Shown here piece by piece: positions 7,693 through 14,330 of a stretch of DNA of 15,740 bases. The notes below the pieces were generated by a model, which ran no database searches, was not told the origin of the DNA, and was given only the letters and a program-made list of their open reading frames with translations. A program made the position numbers and the translations under genes. Each line of letters starts with the position of its first letter. Position 1 is the stretch's first letter. This DNA is from JAZRWQ01 sp045599805. GTDB taxonomy: Bacteria > Bacillota > Clostridia > Oscillospirales > UMGS1783. Location of the stretch: contig JAZRWQ010000114.1 in NCBI GenBank assembly GCA_045599805.1, positions 1 through 15,740 on the forward strand. Direction: 5' to 3'.

Positions 7693-7721
7693 ATTATAAC
7701 ATATATATATTTATTTGGCAA
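7693..7721 (-). promoter_or_regulatory. Promoter of the recJ-rel operon
   Basis: On the minus strand, TTGCCA (7716-7721) and exact TATAAT (7693-7698) are separated by 17 bp. The start near 7686 gives a leader of about 33 nt carrying the GGAGGG site of recJ. The -35 begins at the last base of the upstream terminator's T-tract. Confidence 0.85.
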
Positions 7722-7765
7722 TAAAAAACAGAGAGAAGTGCGCTCTAAATTGCTTCTCTCTGTTT
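7721..7765 (-). terminator. Terminator of the dus-sigma-anti-sigma operon
   Basis: A perfect 13-bp inverted repeat pairs 7726-7738 with 7753-7765 around a 14-nt loop. On the minus strand it runs into a T-rich tract (7721-7728). It lies 6 nt after the anti-sigma stop codon. Confidence 0.9.
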
Positions 7766-7771
7766 CTGACA

Positions 7772-8557
7772 TTATGCGTGAAGTCCCAGTCCCTCAAGGG
7801 CGTATAAAAGATCGTCGCTGTCGGTTTCAAGCTGATATAACGTGCCACCGCAGTTGAACACTATCTTATGCTTATCGGTTATTACTATATCGAGTCCGTC
7901 GCTTGGATCGGTCTTTATATAACCTACGCTTCGGTCGGTCATCTTAATGCCGTCAAGCCGTACACAGTCGTTTTCGGAAATGAAACGTGAAAAATACTCT
8001 ATATAGAAACGCTCGTAAAGAGCTACCTTTGAGGTTAAAAACTTAACCTCAAGCCTGTCGGCAAGATATACGGCATCGTATAATTTCTGACGCGCCTCGC
8101 TCTCGGTGGCAACGACCGTATTTGCTTTTGATTCTTCTGTGTCCATTACGGTTTCATTTTCTATATTATGGTCTTTTGCGTATTTGTTTTTCTGGAATCT
8201 CGTAAATATCGAGCCGGTTATAAGCAGTATAAAGCAGGCGGCGATTATGCCCCATGCCTTCATGCCTTCCTTGCGTTTCGCTTTTTTTGCGGCGGCAAGC
8301 TTCTGCTCCTCGCTTGTATCCGTACCGGTGAAAAAGTCAACGCTTGTGCTCTGCTTTACCCTGTCCATTACCTTATCGGATACCGAATAGGGCATAACAT
8401 ATTCTTCGTTATCAAAGAGCTTGGTAAGCAGGGATAATTCTTTTGCACATTCGGGGCATTCCTCACAATGTACTTCAAGCTCCATACGCTCCATTCTGCC
8501 GAGCTCTCTGTCTATATATTCATCAAAAAGTTCTCTGTATTCGTTACAGCTTTTCAT
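7772..8557 (-). CDS. Membrane anti-sigma factor with zf-HC2 domain
   Basis: This single-pass anti-sigma factor presumably binds and holds the adjacent ECF sigma factor. The start chosen is the ATG at 8555-8557, which GAGGTG precedes; a longer TTG-initiated reading (8587) lacks such a site. The protein is then 261 residues. The N-terminal zinc-binding anti-sigma domain (about 3-45) has His31-x3-Cys35-x2-Cys38 (zf-HC2). A Lys/Arg-rich stretch (91-101) precedes one membrane helix (103-119). Residues 120-261 should lie outside the cell; I do not recognise this domain and it may sense the signal. The gene starts 33 nt after the sigma stop and is followed by a strong terminator. Release could be by regulated proteolysis or a zinc-centre change; the sequence does not decide. 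Confidence 0.9.
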   Translation of the reverse strand: MKSCNEYRELFDEYIDRELGRMERMELEVHCEECPECAKELSLLTKLFDNEEYVMPYSVSDKVMDRVKQSTSVDFFTGTDTSEEQKLAAAKKAKRKEGMKAWGIIAACFILLITGSIFTRFQKNKYAKDHNIENETVMDTEESKANTVVATESEARQKLYDAVYLADRLEVKFLTSKVALYERFYIEYFSRFISENDCVRLDGIKMTDRSVGYIKTDPSDGLDIVITDKHKIVFNCGGTLYQLETDSDDLLYALEGLGLHA

Positions 8558-8590
8558 CAGATCACACCTCGATTTATTAGACGGCAAAAA

Positions 8591-9154
8591 TCACAAAAGG
8601 TTCCTTGAAATAAGTTCATCTTTTACTTTTTGTCTGCCGCGGAAAAGTCTTGACTTTACTGTGCCGGGCTCCGCGCCGGTGATGAGAGCTATTTCATCGT
8701 AGCTCATGCCGTAGAATGCCCTTAATATAAGCACCTGCTTCATATCCTCGTCAAGATTCGATATCGCATCGTTTACGGCTGATTTAAGTTCATATGCCTG
8801 AGCCGCATCCGACGGTGACTGCGCACTGTCCGAAATATCGAGAGTTTCACCGTTTTCGTTTTCGAGAGAGATTTCGTTTTTGCGTGACTGCTTTTTCCAA
8901 TAGTCTCTGCACTCGTTTAGCGCTATGCGGAAAAGATATGTGTAGTACTCCGATTCACCGTTGAAATTGCCTATATGGAGATACGCCTTTAAGAATATGT
9001 TTTGGAGTATATCCATGCTGTCCTGCTCGTTATGCACCATTGACATCACGGCGCTGTACAACTTCTTCTCGTATTTTACAACAAGATCCTCATAAGCAAC
9101 GGCATTGCCTGCCCTTACTCTTTTTATTATTTCCAGGTCTGTCAATTCACACAC
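8591..9154 (-). CDS. ECF RNA polymerase sigma factor
   Basis: This is a group 4 (ECF) sigma factor of about 187 residues. Region 2 (about 18-90) carries the core-binding and -10-recognition helices, including the motif DILQNIFLKAY. An acidic linker (95-120) follows. Region 4 (about 130-182) has the -35-binding helix-turn-helix MSYDEIALITGAEPGTVKSR (150-169). There is no extra C-terminal domain. The assigned start is a GTG (9152-9154) overlapping the dus stop by 8 nt, but the AAAGGA site lies only 2 nt before it. An in-frame TTG at 9143-9145, 11 nt from that site, is an alternative, so the first three residues are uncertain. Translation appears coupled to dus. The anti-sigma factor follows directly. 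No ECF-type autoregulatory promoter was identified. Confidence 0.94.
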   Translation of the reverse strand: MCELTDLEIIKRVRAGNAVAYEDLVVKYEKKLYSAVMSMVHNEQDSMDILQNIFLKAYLHIGNFNGESEYYTYLFRIALNECRDYWKKQSRKNEISLENENGETLDISDSAQSPSDAAQAYELKSAVNDAISNLDEDMKQVLILRAFYGMSYDEIALITGAEPGTVKSRLFRGRQKVKDELISRNLL

Positions 9155-10109
9155 CGTCCTTTAATGTTTCCGTATATCTGTCGAATATTTCTTTCAGTTC
9201 GCCGTATGACGAAGCACGCGTTACGTCATTCCTGAGCTTTGCCGAGCCTTTAAGCCCCTTAACATACCAGGCAGAAAACTTTCGGCTTTCCTTTATGCCA
9301 ACCGTTTCACCCTTGTAATCGCAAAGCATTCGGGCGTGTCTTAACGCCATATTTATTTTGTCACATGCATCGGGAAAAGTAAAGTCCTCTCCGTTGAATG
9401 CGGACTTAATTTCGGTAAAAATCCACGGATTACCGAGCGCACCGCGGCCTATCATAAGTCCGTCGCATCCGGTATAGTCTGCTGTTCTTTTGGCACTTTG
9501 GACGTCTACGATATCGCCGCTTACCGTAACGGGAATACTTACGGCCGATTTTACGGCTCTGCATATATCAAGATCAGCCTTGCCGGAAAAATGCTGTGAA
9601 CGTGTTCTGCCGTGAATGGTAAGGCTTTTAGCGCCGCTGTTTTCCATTGCCTTTGCAAACTCGGGCGCATTTATCGTATTTTCATCCCATCCGCTTCTGA
9701 ATTTGACGCTGACAGGGATATCCACAGCTTTTACTACGCTTTCGCAAACCTTTGCGGCAAGAGATATATCCTTCATAAGCGCGCATCCGTCGCCGTTATT
9801 GACTACCTTGGGCATTGGACAGCCCATATTTATATCTATTCCGCTCGGAGAAAAGAGGGCGGCTTCCTTTGCGGCATATGCCATTATTTCGGGATCGTTG
9901 CCGAAAAGCTGGATAACAAAGGGCAGCTCCTTTACTTCATACATCATAAGCTCTTTCGACTTTGCGTCGTTATAATATATTCCTCTTGAGCTTACCATTT
10001 CGGAATAGGTAACATCAGCGCCGTATTCTTTTACTATGCATCTGAAAACGCTGTCGGTTATTCCGGCAAGCGGTGCCATTATCAATGGCAGCTTTGCATA
10101 CTCTTCCAT
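9147..10109 (-). CDS. dusB: tRNA-dihydrouridine synthase (DusB-like)
   Basis: This FMN-dependent enzyme reduces uridine to dihydrouridine in tRNA D-loops using NADPH. It has 320 residues, the usual bacterial Dus length. The TIM barrel opens with MAPLAGITD (11-19). INMGCPMPKV (93-102) holds catalytic Cys97. VKFRSGW (135-141), IHGRTR (165-170), SGDI (197-200) and the phosphate-binding GRGALGNPWIF (221-231) follow in family order. A helical tRNA-binding domain covers about 240-320. The ATG at 10107-10109 has a modest GGTGA site. It is the first gene of a three-gene operon with an ECF sigma and anti-sigma factor, an association I do not know as a general rule. DusB fits better than DusA or DusC, but subfamily needs phylogeny. 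Confidence 0.95.
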   Translation of the reverse strand: MEEYAKLPLIMAPLAGITDSVFRCIVKEYGADVTYSEMVSSRGIYYNDAKSKELMMYEVKELPFVIQLFGNDPEIMAYAAKEAALFSPSGIDINMGCPMPKVVNNGDGCALMKDISLAAKVCESVVKAVDIPVSVKFRSGWDENTINAPEFAKAMENSGAKSLTIHGRTRSQHFSGKADLDICRAVKSAVSIPVTVSGDIVDVQSAKRTADYTGCDGLMIGRGALGNPWIFTEIKSAFNGEDFTFPDACDKINMALRHARMLCDYKGETVGIKESRKFSAWYVKGLKGSAKLRNDVTRASSYGELKEIFDRYTETLKDGV

Positions 10110-10124
10110 TATATCACCGTATAT

Positions 10125-10153
10125 AATATATCATATAAATATGAATAAATCAA
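10125..10153 (-). promoter_or_regulatory. Candidate promoter of dus-sigma-anti-sigma
   Basis: On the minus strand, TTGATT (10148-10153) and TATATT (10125-10130) are separated by 17 bp. The predicted start near 10118 leaves a leader of only about 9 nt, so a slightly different -10 in this A/T-rich stretch is possible. Confidence 0.5.
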
Positions 10154-10212
10154 ACATTAACAGAAACAGACCGCATATCTTTTTTGCGCTCATGTTATTT
10201 TTCTATTTTCGA

Positions 10213-10241
10213 TTGCATTATTGTATAATATAATATATAAT
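10213..10241 (+). promoter_or_regulatory. Candidate promoter of ddl-murI-ywiB-argS
   Basis: Three TATAAT hexamers occur on the plus strand at 10224-10229, 10229-10234 and 10236-10241. The last has a weak -35, TTGCAT (10213-10218), at 17 bp and would start transcription near 10248, about 30 nt before ddl. Which box is used cannot be decided from sequence. Confidence 0.5.
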
Positions 10242-10278
10242 AATATAGATTAAAATTATAGTGAAGAGGTGTGCCATT

Positions 10279-11334
10279 ATGAGAAAAGTACTCGTCGTAT
10301 TCGGCGGTGTGTCTCCGGAGCATGAGATATCGCTCATGTCCTGTGCAAGTCTTCTTGAAAATATAGACAGAAAAAAGAATGAACTTATTGAACTCGGTAT
10401 AACAAAGGACGGACGTTTTCTTTATACTAACGCTGATGCAAAATCGGTCAAAAGCGGCAGCTGGGTAAATGAACCTACCTACCCCGCCTTTATTTCGACT
10501 GACCGTACCGACCGCGCTTTATATGTGAAGAAAGAGGACGGCTTTGAAAGAAAAGAATTTGACATTGCCTTCCCGATGCTTCACGGCGAAAACGGTGAAG
10601 ACGGGAGATTGCAGGGGCTTTTTGAGCTTGCCGGTATTCCCTTTGTAGGCCCCGGCGCCGCATCAAGCGCAAACTCCATGGATAAGAGCCTTACCAAAGT
10701 TGTGCTTGAAAGAGCGGGAATTCCGCAGGCAAGATACCTTGTATTTTTAAGAGCGAAATATGATAAAAAAGCCGCCGCAAAGGCCGTTGAAGAAAAATTC
10801 TCCTACCCCGTATTCGTAAAGCCGGCATCCACCGGCTCTTCCTGCGGCGTATCAAAGGCTGCAAACAGAAGCGAGCTGTGGTCGGCAATGGAATATGCTT
10901 TCAATTTTGACAGAAAGCTGCTTGTTGAAGAATACATAAAGGGCAAAGAGGTTGAAGTTGCCGTTTTGGGAGACAACCCCACCTTTGCTTCCGTTTGCGG
11001 GCAGATAGCGCCGGTAAAGGAATTTTACGATTATGAGGCGAAATACAGCGATCCCGACTCCAAACTGTATATACCTGCTCACATTGATGAAAAACAAGCC
11101 GAAACAATAAGAAAAACAGCAATAAAGGTGTTTGAAACATTGGAATGCAAAGGTCATTCAAGAGTAGACTTTTTCGCGCTTGACGACGGCTCGTTTTTGC
11201 TTAACGAAATAAACACACTCCCCGGATTTACCGATATAAGCATGTTCCCCAAGCTTATGATGTTCACCAAAAACATAAGCTACTCGGAGCTTTTGGAAAT
11301 TATGATGGAAATAGCTGAAAGGGACGCAAAGTAA
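10279..11334 (+). CDS. ddl: D-alanine--D-alanine ligase
   Basis: Ddl is a cytoplasmic ATP-grasp enzyme that joins two D-alanines into the dipeptide added to the peptidoglycan precursor. It has 351 residues from the ATG at 10279-10281, which GAGGTG precedes at about 8 nt; a GTG six codons upstream lies within the leader and is less likely. Motifs in order are GGVSPEHEISLMS (9-21), LHGENGEDGRLQG (101-113), FVKPASTGSSCGVSK (179-193), EFYDYEAKY (248-256), RVDFF (295-299) and NEINTLPGFT (309-318). The FYDYEAKY omega loop is that of D-Ala-D-Ala ligases rather than VanA-type D-Ala-D-Lac ligases, arguing for ordinary vancomycin-sensitive termini. It leads a plus-strand operon and overlaps murI by one base. 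Confidence 0.96.
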   Translation: MRKVLVVFGGVSPEHEISLMSCASLLENIDRKKNELIELGITKDGRFLYTNADAKSVKSGSWVNEPTYPAFISTDRTDRALYVKKEDGFERKEFDIAFPMLHGENGEDGRLQGLFELAGIPFVGPGAASSANSMDKSLTKVVLERAGIPQARYLVFLRAKYDKKAAAKAVEEKFSYPVFVKPASTGSSCGVSKAANRSELWSAMEYAFNFDRKLLVEEYIKGKEVEVAVLGDNPTFASVCGQIAPVKEFYDYEAKYSDPDSKLYIPAHIDEKQAETIRKTAIKVFETLECKGHSRVDFFALDDGSFLLNEINTLPGFTDISMFPKLMMFTKNISYSELLEIMMEIAERDAK

Positions 11335-12131
11335 TGGATAAAAGACCTATTGGCGTTTTTGACTCGGGACTTGGCGGACATACCTGCGTAAAGCAGCTTC
11401 ACAGTATTCTGCCAAACGAGGATATAATATATCTCGGCGACACAGGCAGAGTGCCCTACGGCACACGCTCGGAAAAGACGATACTTGAATTTACAAAGCA
11501 GGACATTGCATTTTTATTAAGCAAGGACGTTAAGCTTATTGTTATAGCCTGCGGCACGGTTTCTTCTGTTGCCCTGCCCCAGCTTGACACATCCGAAATG
11601 CCCCCTATTATCGGCGTTGTTGACTGCTCGGCATATGCCGCCGCGCATAATACACAGACGAAAAAGGTTGGCGTACTCGGCACTCCGGCAACGATAAAAA
11701 GCCGTTCTTACATGAACAAACTGCTCTCTGTGGATCCCGAGCTTACAGTTACGGGGGTTTCCTGCCCCCTGTTCGTTCCGCTTGTGGAAAACGGCTACAT
11801 TGATGCGGAAAATCAGATAACCACCCTTGTTGCAGAACAGTATCTTGCAAAGCTGCCGAAGGATACCGACACCGTTATTTTAGGCTGCACCCACTACCCT
11901 CTTTTAAAGGGATGTCTCTCAAGGCTTTTGCCGGGAGTTACCCTTATAGATTCGGGCAGAGAGGTTGCCATGCTTGCAAAAAAGAAGCTTGAATACAGAG
12001 ATATAATGTCGGACGACACGCCCGGCACCACTAAATTTTTCGTTACCGACTCGGTGGAAAATTTCGTTACGGTCGGCTCGGTTTTTTTAAACGAATCGAT
12101 AACCGGAAACGTTGAAAGGATAGATTTATGA
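11334..12131 (+). CDS. murI: Glutamate racemase
   Basis: MurI converts L-glutamate to D-glutamate for peptidoglycan by a cofactor-independent two-cysteine mechanism. It has 265 residues, normal family length. FDSGLGG (9-15) opens the Asp/Glu racemase fold. The catalytic cysteines are Cys73 in IACGTVSS and Cys185 in GCTHYPLL, with His187 beside the second. Two positions depart from the textbook motifs: the first cysteine is followed by Gly instead of the usual Asn (ACNT), and the DTARxPYG segment reads DTGRVPYG (36-43). Both cysteines and the rest of the frame are intact, so the enzyme is probably active. It overlaps ddl by one base (TAATG) and the next gene by four (ATGA), placing two cell-wall precursor enzymes in one coupled transcript. 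Confidence 0.95.
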   Translation: MDKRPIGVFDSGLGGHTCVKQLHSILPNEDIIYLGDTGRVPYGTRSEKTILEFTKQDIAFLLSKDVKLIVIACGTVSSVALPQLDTSEMPPIIGVVDCSAYAAAHNTQTKKVGVLGTPATIKSRSYMNKLLSVDPELTVTGVSCPLFVPLVENGYIDAENQITTLVAEQYLAKLPKDTDTVILGCTHYPLLKGCLSRLLPGVTLIDSGREVAMLAKKKLEYRDIMSDDTPGTTKFFVTDSVENFVTVGSVFLNESITGNVERIDL

Positions 12132-12583
12132 CACAGCCCAAAGAGGTTTTACTGTCCATAACGGGCGAACAGCGCATGGGCAGAGACAAGGACAAGGTTG
12201 AGCTCATAACCAATGGTTACATAACCGAAAAGAACGGCGAATATATCATTGACTATGATGAAACGATAGAAAGCGGTATGGCAGGCACACACACCTGCAT
12301 ATGCGCCGGAAGCAATACCGTTACGATAACACGCACGGGAAGCCGCAATTCACAGCTGTTACTGGAAAAGGATAAGCGGCACCTCAACCATTACGACACC
12401 GGCTACGGTCAGCTTGTGATGGGGATAAACACTTCGCGTATTGAAAACAACATAAAGGACAGCGGCGAGCTTAAGGTGAATTACTCAATAGAGATGAATC
12501 ACGTGCTGGCAAGCTGCAATTCTTTCTTTCTTAAAATCAAGGAGGTAAAAAACCATGATTCAAAATCCTCTCTCCCTAATTGA
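12128..12583 (+). CDS. DUF1934 family protein (YwiB-like)
   Basis: This 151-residue cytoplasmic protein resembles DUF1934, the family of B. subtilis YwiB: a small calycin-like beta-barrel of unknown function. Visible features are the opening EVLLSITGEQ (6-15), a central run of alternating short strands (ITEKNGEYIIDYDET), the THTCI and TVTITRTG segments, and a later YSIEMN strand. Its position just before argS matches the ywiB-argS neighbourhood of Bacillus and supports the call. It starts in an ATGA overlap with murI. Its last 15 codons (12539-12583) contain the Shine-Dalgarno site and start of argS, so its last residues are shaped partly by that signal. Function is unknown; a link to arginyl-tRNA synthesis is only inferred from position. 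Confidence 0.82.
   Translation: MTQPKEVLLSITGEQRMGRDKDKVELITNGYITEKNGEYIIDYDETIESGMAGTHTCICAGSNTVTITRTGSRNSQLLLEKDKRHLNHYDTGYGQLVMGINTSRIENNIKDSGELKVNYSIEMNHVLASCNSFFLKIKEVKNHDSKSSLPN
12539..12557 (+). promoter_or_regulatory. argS ribosome binding site inside the DUF1934 gene
   Basis: The complete Shine-Dalgarno AAGGAGGT (12539-12546) lies 8 nt before the argS ATG (12555-12557), all within the last codons of the DUF1934 gene. It is the strongest such site seen in the window and fixes the argS start despite the 29-nt overlap. Confidence 0.9.
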
Positions 12584-14231
12584 GGAGCAGTTAAGAACAA
12601 TAATAACCGATGCCGTTAAAGCCGCAATGGCTAAGAAGGCATTGCCGGAATCGGATATACCCGACTTTGCCGTTGAGATACCCAAAACGGCGGAACACGG
12701 CGACCTTTCCGCCAATATAGCCATGGTTGGCGCGCGTGCTTTCAGAATGGCACCGGTGAAAATAGCTGCCGCTGTAATGGCTGAAATCTCCCTTGAAAAC
12801 AGCTATTTCTCAAAATGTGAAATTGCCGGCCCCGGCTTTATGAATTTCTTTTTAGGCGAAGAATTCAGTGCCATGACCGTTAAGACGGTGCTTGAAAGAA
12901 AAGAAAACTACGGCAGGACGGATTACGGCGAAAAAAAACGTGTGCTTGTTGAATTCGTTTCGGCAAACCCCACAGGTCCCATGCACATAGGCAATGCGCG
13001 CGGCGGTGCTTTGGGCGACTGCCTTGCAGCCGCACTTGACTGGTCGGGCTATGACGTAAACAGAGAATTTTACGTAAATGACGCCGGCAACCAGATAGAA
13101 AAGTTCAAAACCTCACTTGAAGTCAGATACCTTCAGATATTCGATCCGTCCATTGAAATGCCGGAGGACGCATATTTAGGTCAGGATATCATCGACCACG
13201 CAAAGAATTTTGAAGCCATACACGGCGACAAGTATGTTAATGCCGACAGTCAGGAGCGCAGACAGGCGCTTTGCGATTTTGCTCTGCCGAAAAACATCGG
13301 CAAACTCAAGACCGACCTTGAAAAATACCGCATCAACTATGACAAATGGTTTCACGAGAGCTCTCTGCACAATGACGGCTCGGTCAAAGAGATAATCGAA
13401 AAGATGAAGGCGTCCGGCTACACCTACGAAAAGGACGGCGCTTTATGGTTTAAGGCTACCGAGCTTGGCGATGAGAAGGACAGAGTTTTGGTAAGAGATA
13501 ACGGCATACCCACCTACTTTGTGCCCGATATCGCGTATCATTACAACAAGCTCGTTACCCGCGGCTATGACAAAGCCATTGACATACTCGGTGCCGACCA
13601 TCACGGCTACATCGCAAGAATGAAAGCAGCGCTGACGGCGCTTGGCATCGACTCCGACAGACTTGACATTATAATCATGCAGATGGTACGTCTTATAAAA
13701 GACGGCGAGACATATAAATTATCCAAGCGTTCAGGCAAGGCCATAACCCTTGAAACCCTTCTTGAAGAGGTGCCCATTGATGCGGCAAGATTATTCTTCA
13801 ATCTGCGTGAACCCAACAGCCATCTTGAATTCGACCTTGATTTGGCAATTTCGGAAAATTCGCAAAACCCCGTATATTACGTTCAGTATGCCCATGCAAG
13901 GATTTGCAGTATACTTAAGGTAATGGAGGACACCGATGTTTCCGATGCAAAGCTTAACCTGCTTAAAGAGCCTTCGGAAAAGGCGCTTATATTCAAGCTT
14001 GCGGGCATGCCGTCGCAGATAATCAGTGCGGCAAAGGAATATGACCCGTCGGTAATCACAAGATACCTTATAGACCTTGCAACGCTCTTCCACCGCTTCT
14101 ATACAGAATGCCGCGTTAAAGACGCACCGGACGATATACGCAAAGCAAGAGTTGCCCTGCTTATGGCAACAAAGCAGGCCATATGCAACGGCTGCACAAT
14201 TCTCGGAATAACCGCACCGGAATATATGTAA
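12555..14231 (+). CDS. argS: Arginyl-tRNA synthetase
   Basis: ArgRS is a class I synthetase that attaches arginine to tRNA-Arg and needs tRNA for amino-acid activation. It has 558 residues, the usual length. An N-terminal Add-1 domain (about 5-100) for the tRNA D-loop is followed by the catalytic core. VSANPTGPMHIGNARGGALGD (135-155) contains HIGN, the ArgRS version of HIGH. FYVNDAGNQIE (172-182), ILGADHHGY (344-352) and KLSKRSG (388-394), the KMSKS loop variant, follow. The C-terminal DALR anticodon-binding domain (about 437-558) includes RFYTECRV and ends EYM, as expected for this family. It is the last gene of the ddl operon and is followed by a strong terminator. No T-box is visible before it. 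Confidence 0.97.
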   Translation: MIQNPLSLIEEQLRTIITDAVKAAMAKKALPESDIPDFAVEIPKTAEHGDLSANIAMVGARAFRMAPVKIAAAVMAEISLENSYFSKCEIAGPGFMNFFLGEEFSAMTVKTVLERKENYGRTDYGEKKRVLVEFVSANPTGPMHIGNARGGALGDCLAAALDWSGYDVNREFYVNDAGNQIEKFKTSLEVRYLQIFDPSIEMPEDAYLGQDIIDHAKNFEAIHGDKYVNADSQERRQALCDFALPKNIGKLKTDLEKYRINYDKWFHESSLHNDGSVKEIIEKMKASGYTYEKDGALWFKATELGDEKDRVLVRDNGIPTYFVPDIAYHYNKLVTRGYDKAIDILGADHHGYIARMKAALTALGIDSDRLDIIIMQMVRLIKDGETYKLSKRSGKAITLETLLEEVPIDAARLFFNLREPNSHLEFDLDLAISENSQNPVYYVQYAHARICSILKVMEDTDVSDAKLNLLKEPSEKALIFKLAGMPSQIISAAKEYDPSVITRYLIDLATLFHRFYTECRVKDAPDDIRKARVALLMATKQAICNGCTILGITAPEYM

Positions 14232-14242
14232 TAAATAAAATA

Positions 14243-14274
14243 AAGGCTGAGAAAAATCTCAGCCTTATTTTTTT
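14243..14274 (+). terminator. Rho-independent terminator of the ddl-argS operon
   Basis: A perfect 9-bp stem (14243-14251 with 14258-14266) closes a 6-nt A-rich loop and is followed by ATTTTTTT (14267-14274). It lies 11 nt after the argS stop codon. A-rich sequence on its left makes weak termination in the other direction possible. Confidence 0.93.
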
Positions 14275-14279
14275 GCAGC

Positions 14280-14311
14280 AAAAAGGAGTACCGTATCGGT
14301 ACTCCTTTTTT
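14280..14311 (-). terminator. Terminator of the permease operon
   Basis: A perfect 14-bp stem pairs 14280-14293 with 14297-14310 around a 3-nt loop. Runs of A and T at the stem base supply the U-tract in either direction. It lies 19 nt after the stop codon of the minus-strand permease and 5 nt from the argS terminator, so converging transcription is blocked from both sides. Confidence 0.88.
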
Positions 14312-14330
14312 GAGAGTATGTTGTTTAAAA

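Noticed and set aside
7691..7715. A/T-only tract, possible replication origin element
   Set aside because: It is the spacer and -10 of the recJ promoter; no DnaA-box cluster is visible.
8558..8587. TTG-initiated N-terminal extension of the anti-sigma factor
   Set aside because: The ATG at 8557 has a good GAGGTG site and gives a protein starting right at the zf-HC2 domain.
9147..9300. ECF-type autoregulatory promoter (GAAC then CGTC-like) in the 3' end of dus
   Set aside because: One GAAC/CGAC pair was seen, but its spacing of about 13 bp is too short for an ECF promoter.
10261..10278. GTG-initiated extension of Ddl
   Set aside because: This stretch contains the GAGGTG ribosome binding site of the ATG at 10279, and Ddl proteins normally begin with the KVLVVFGG strand.
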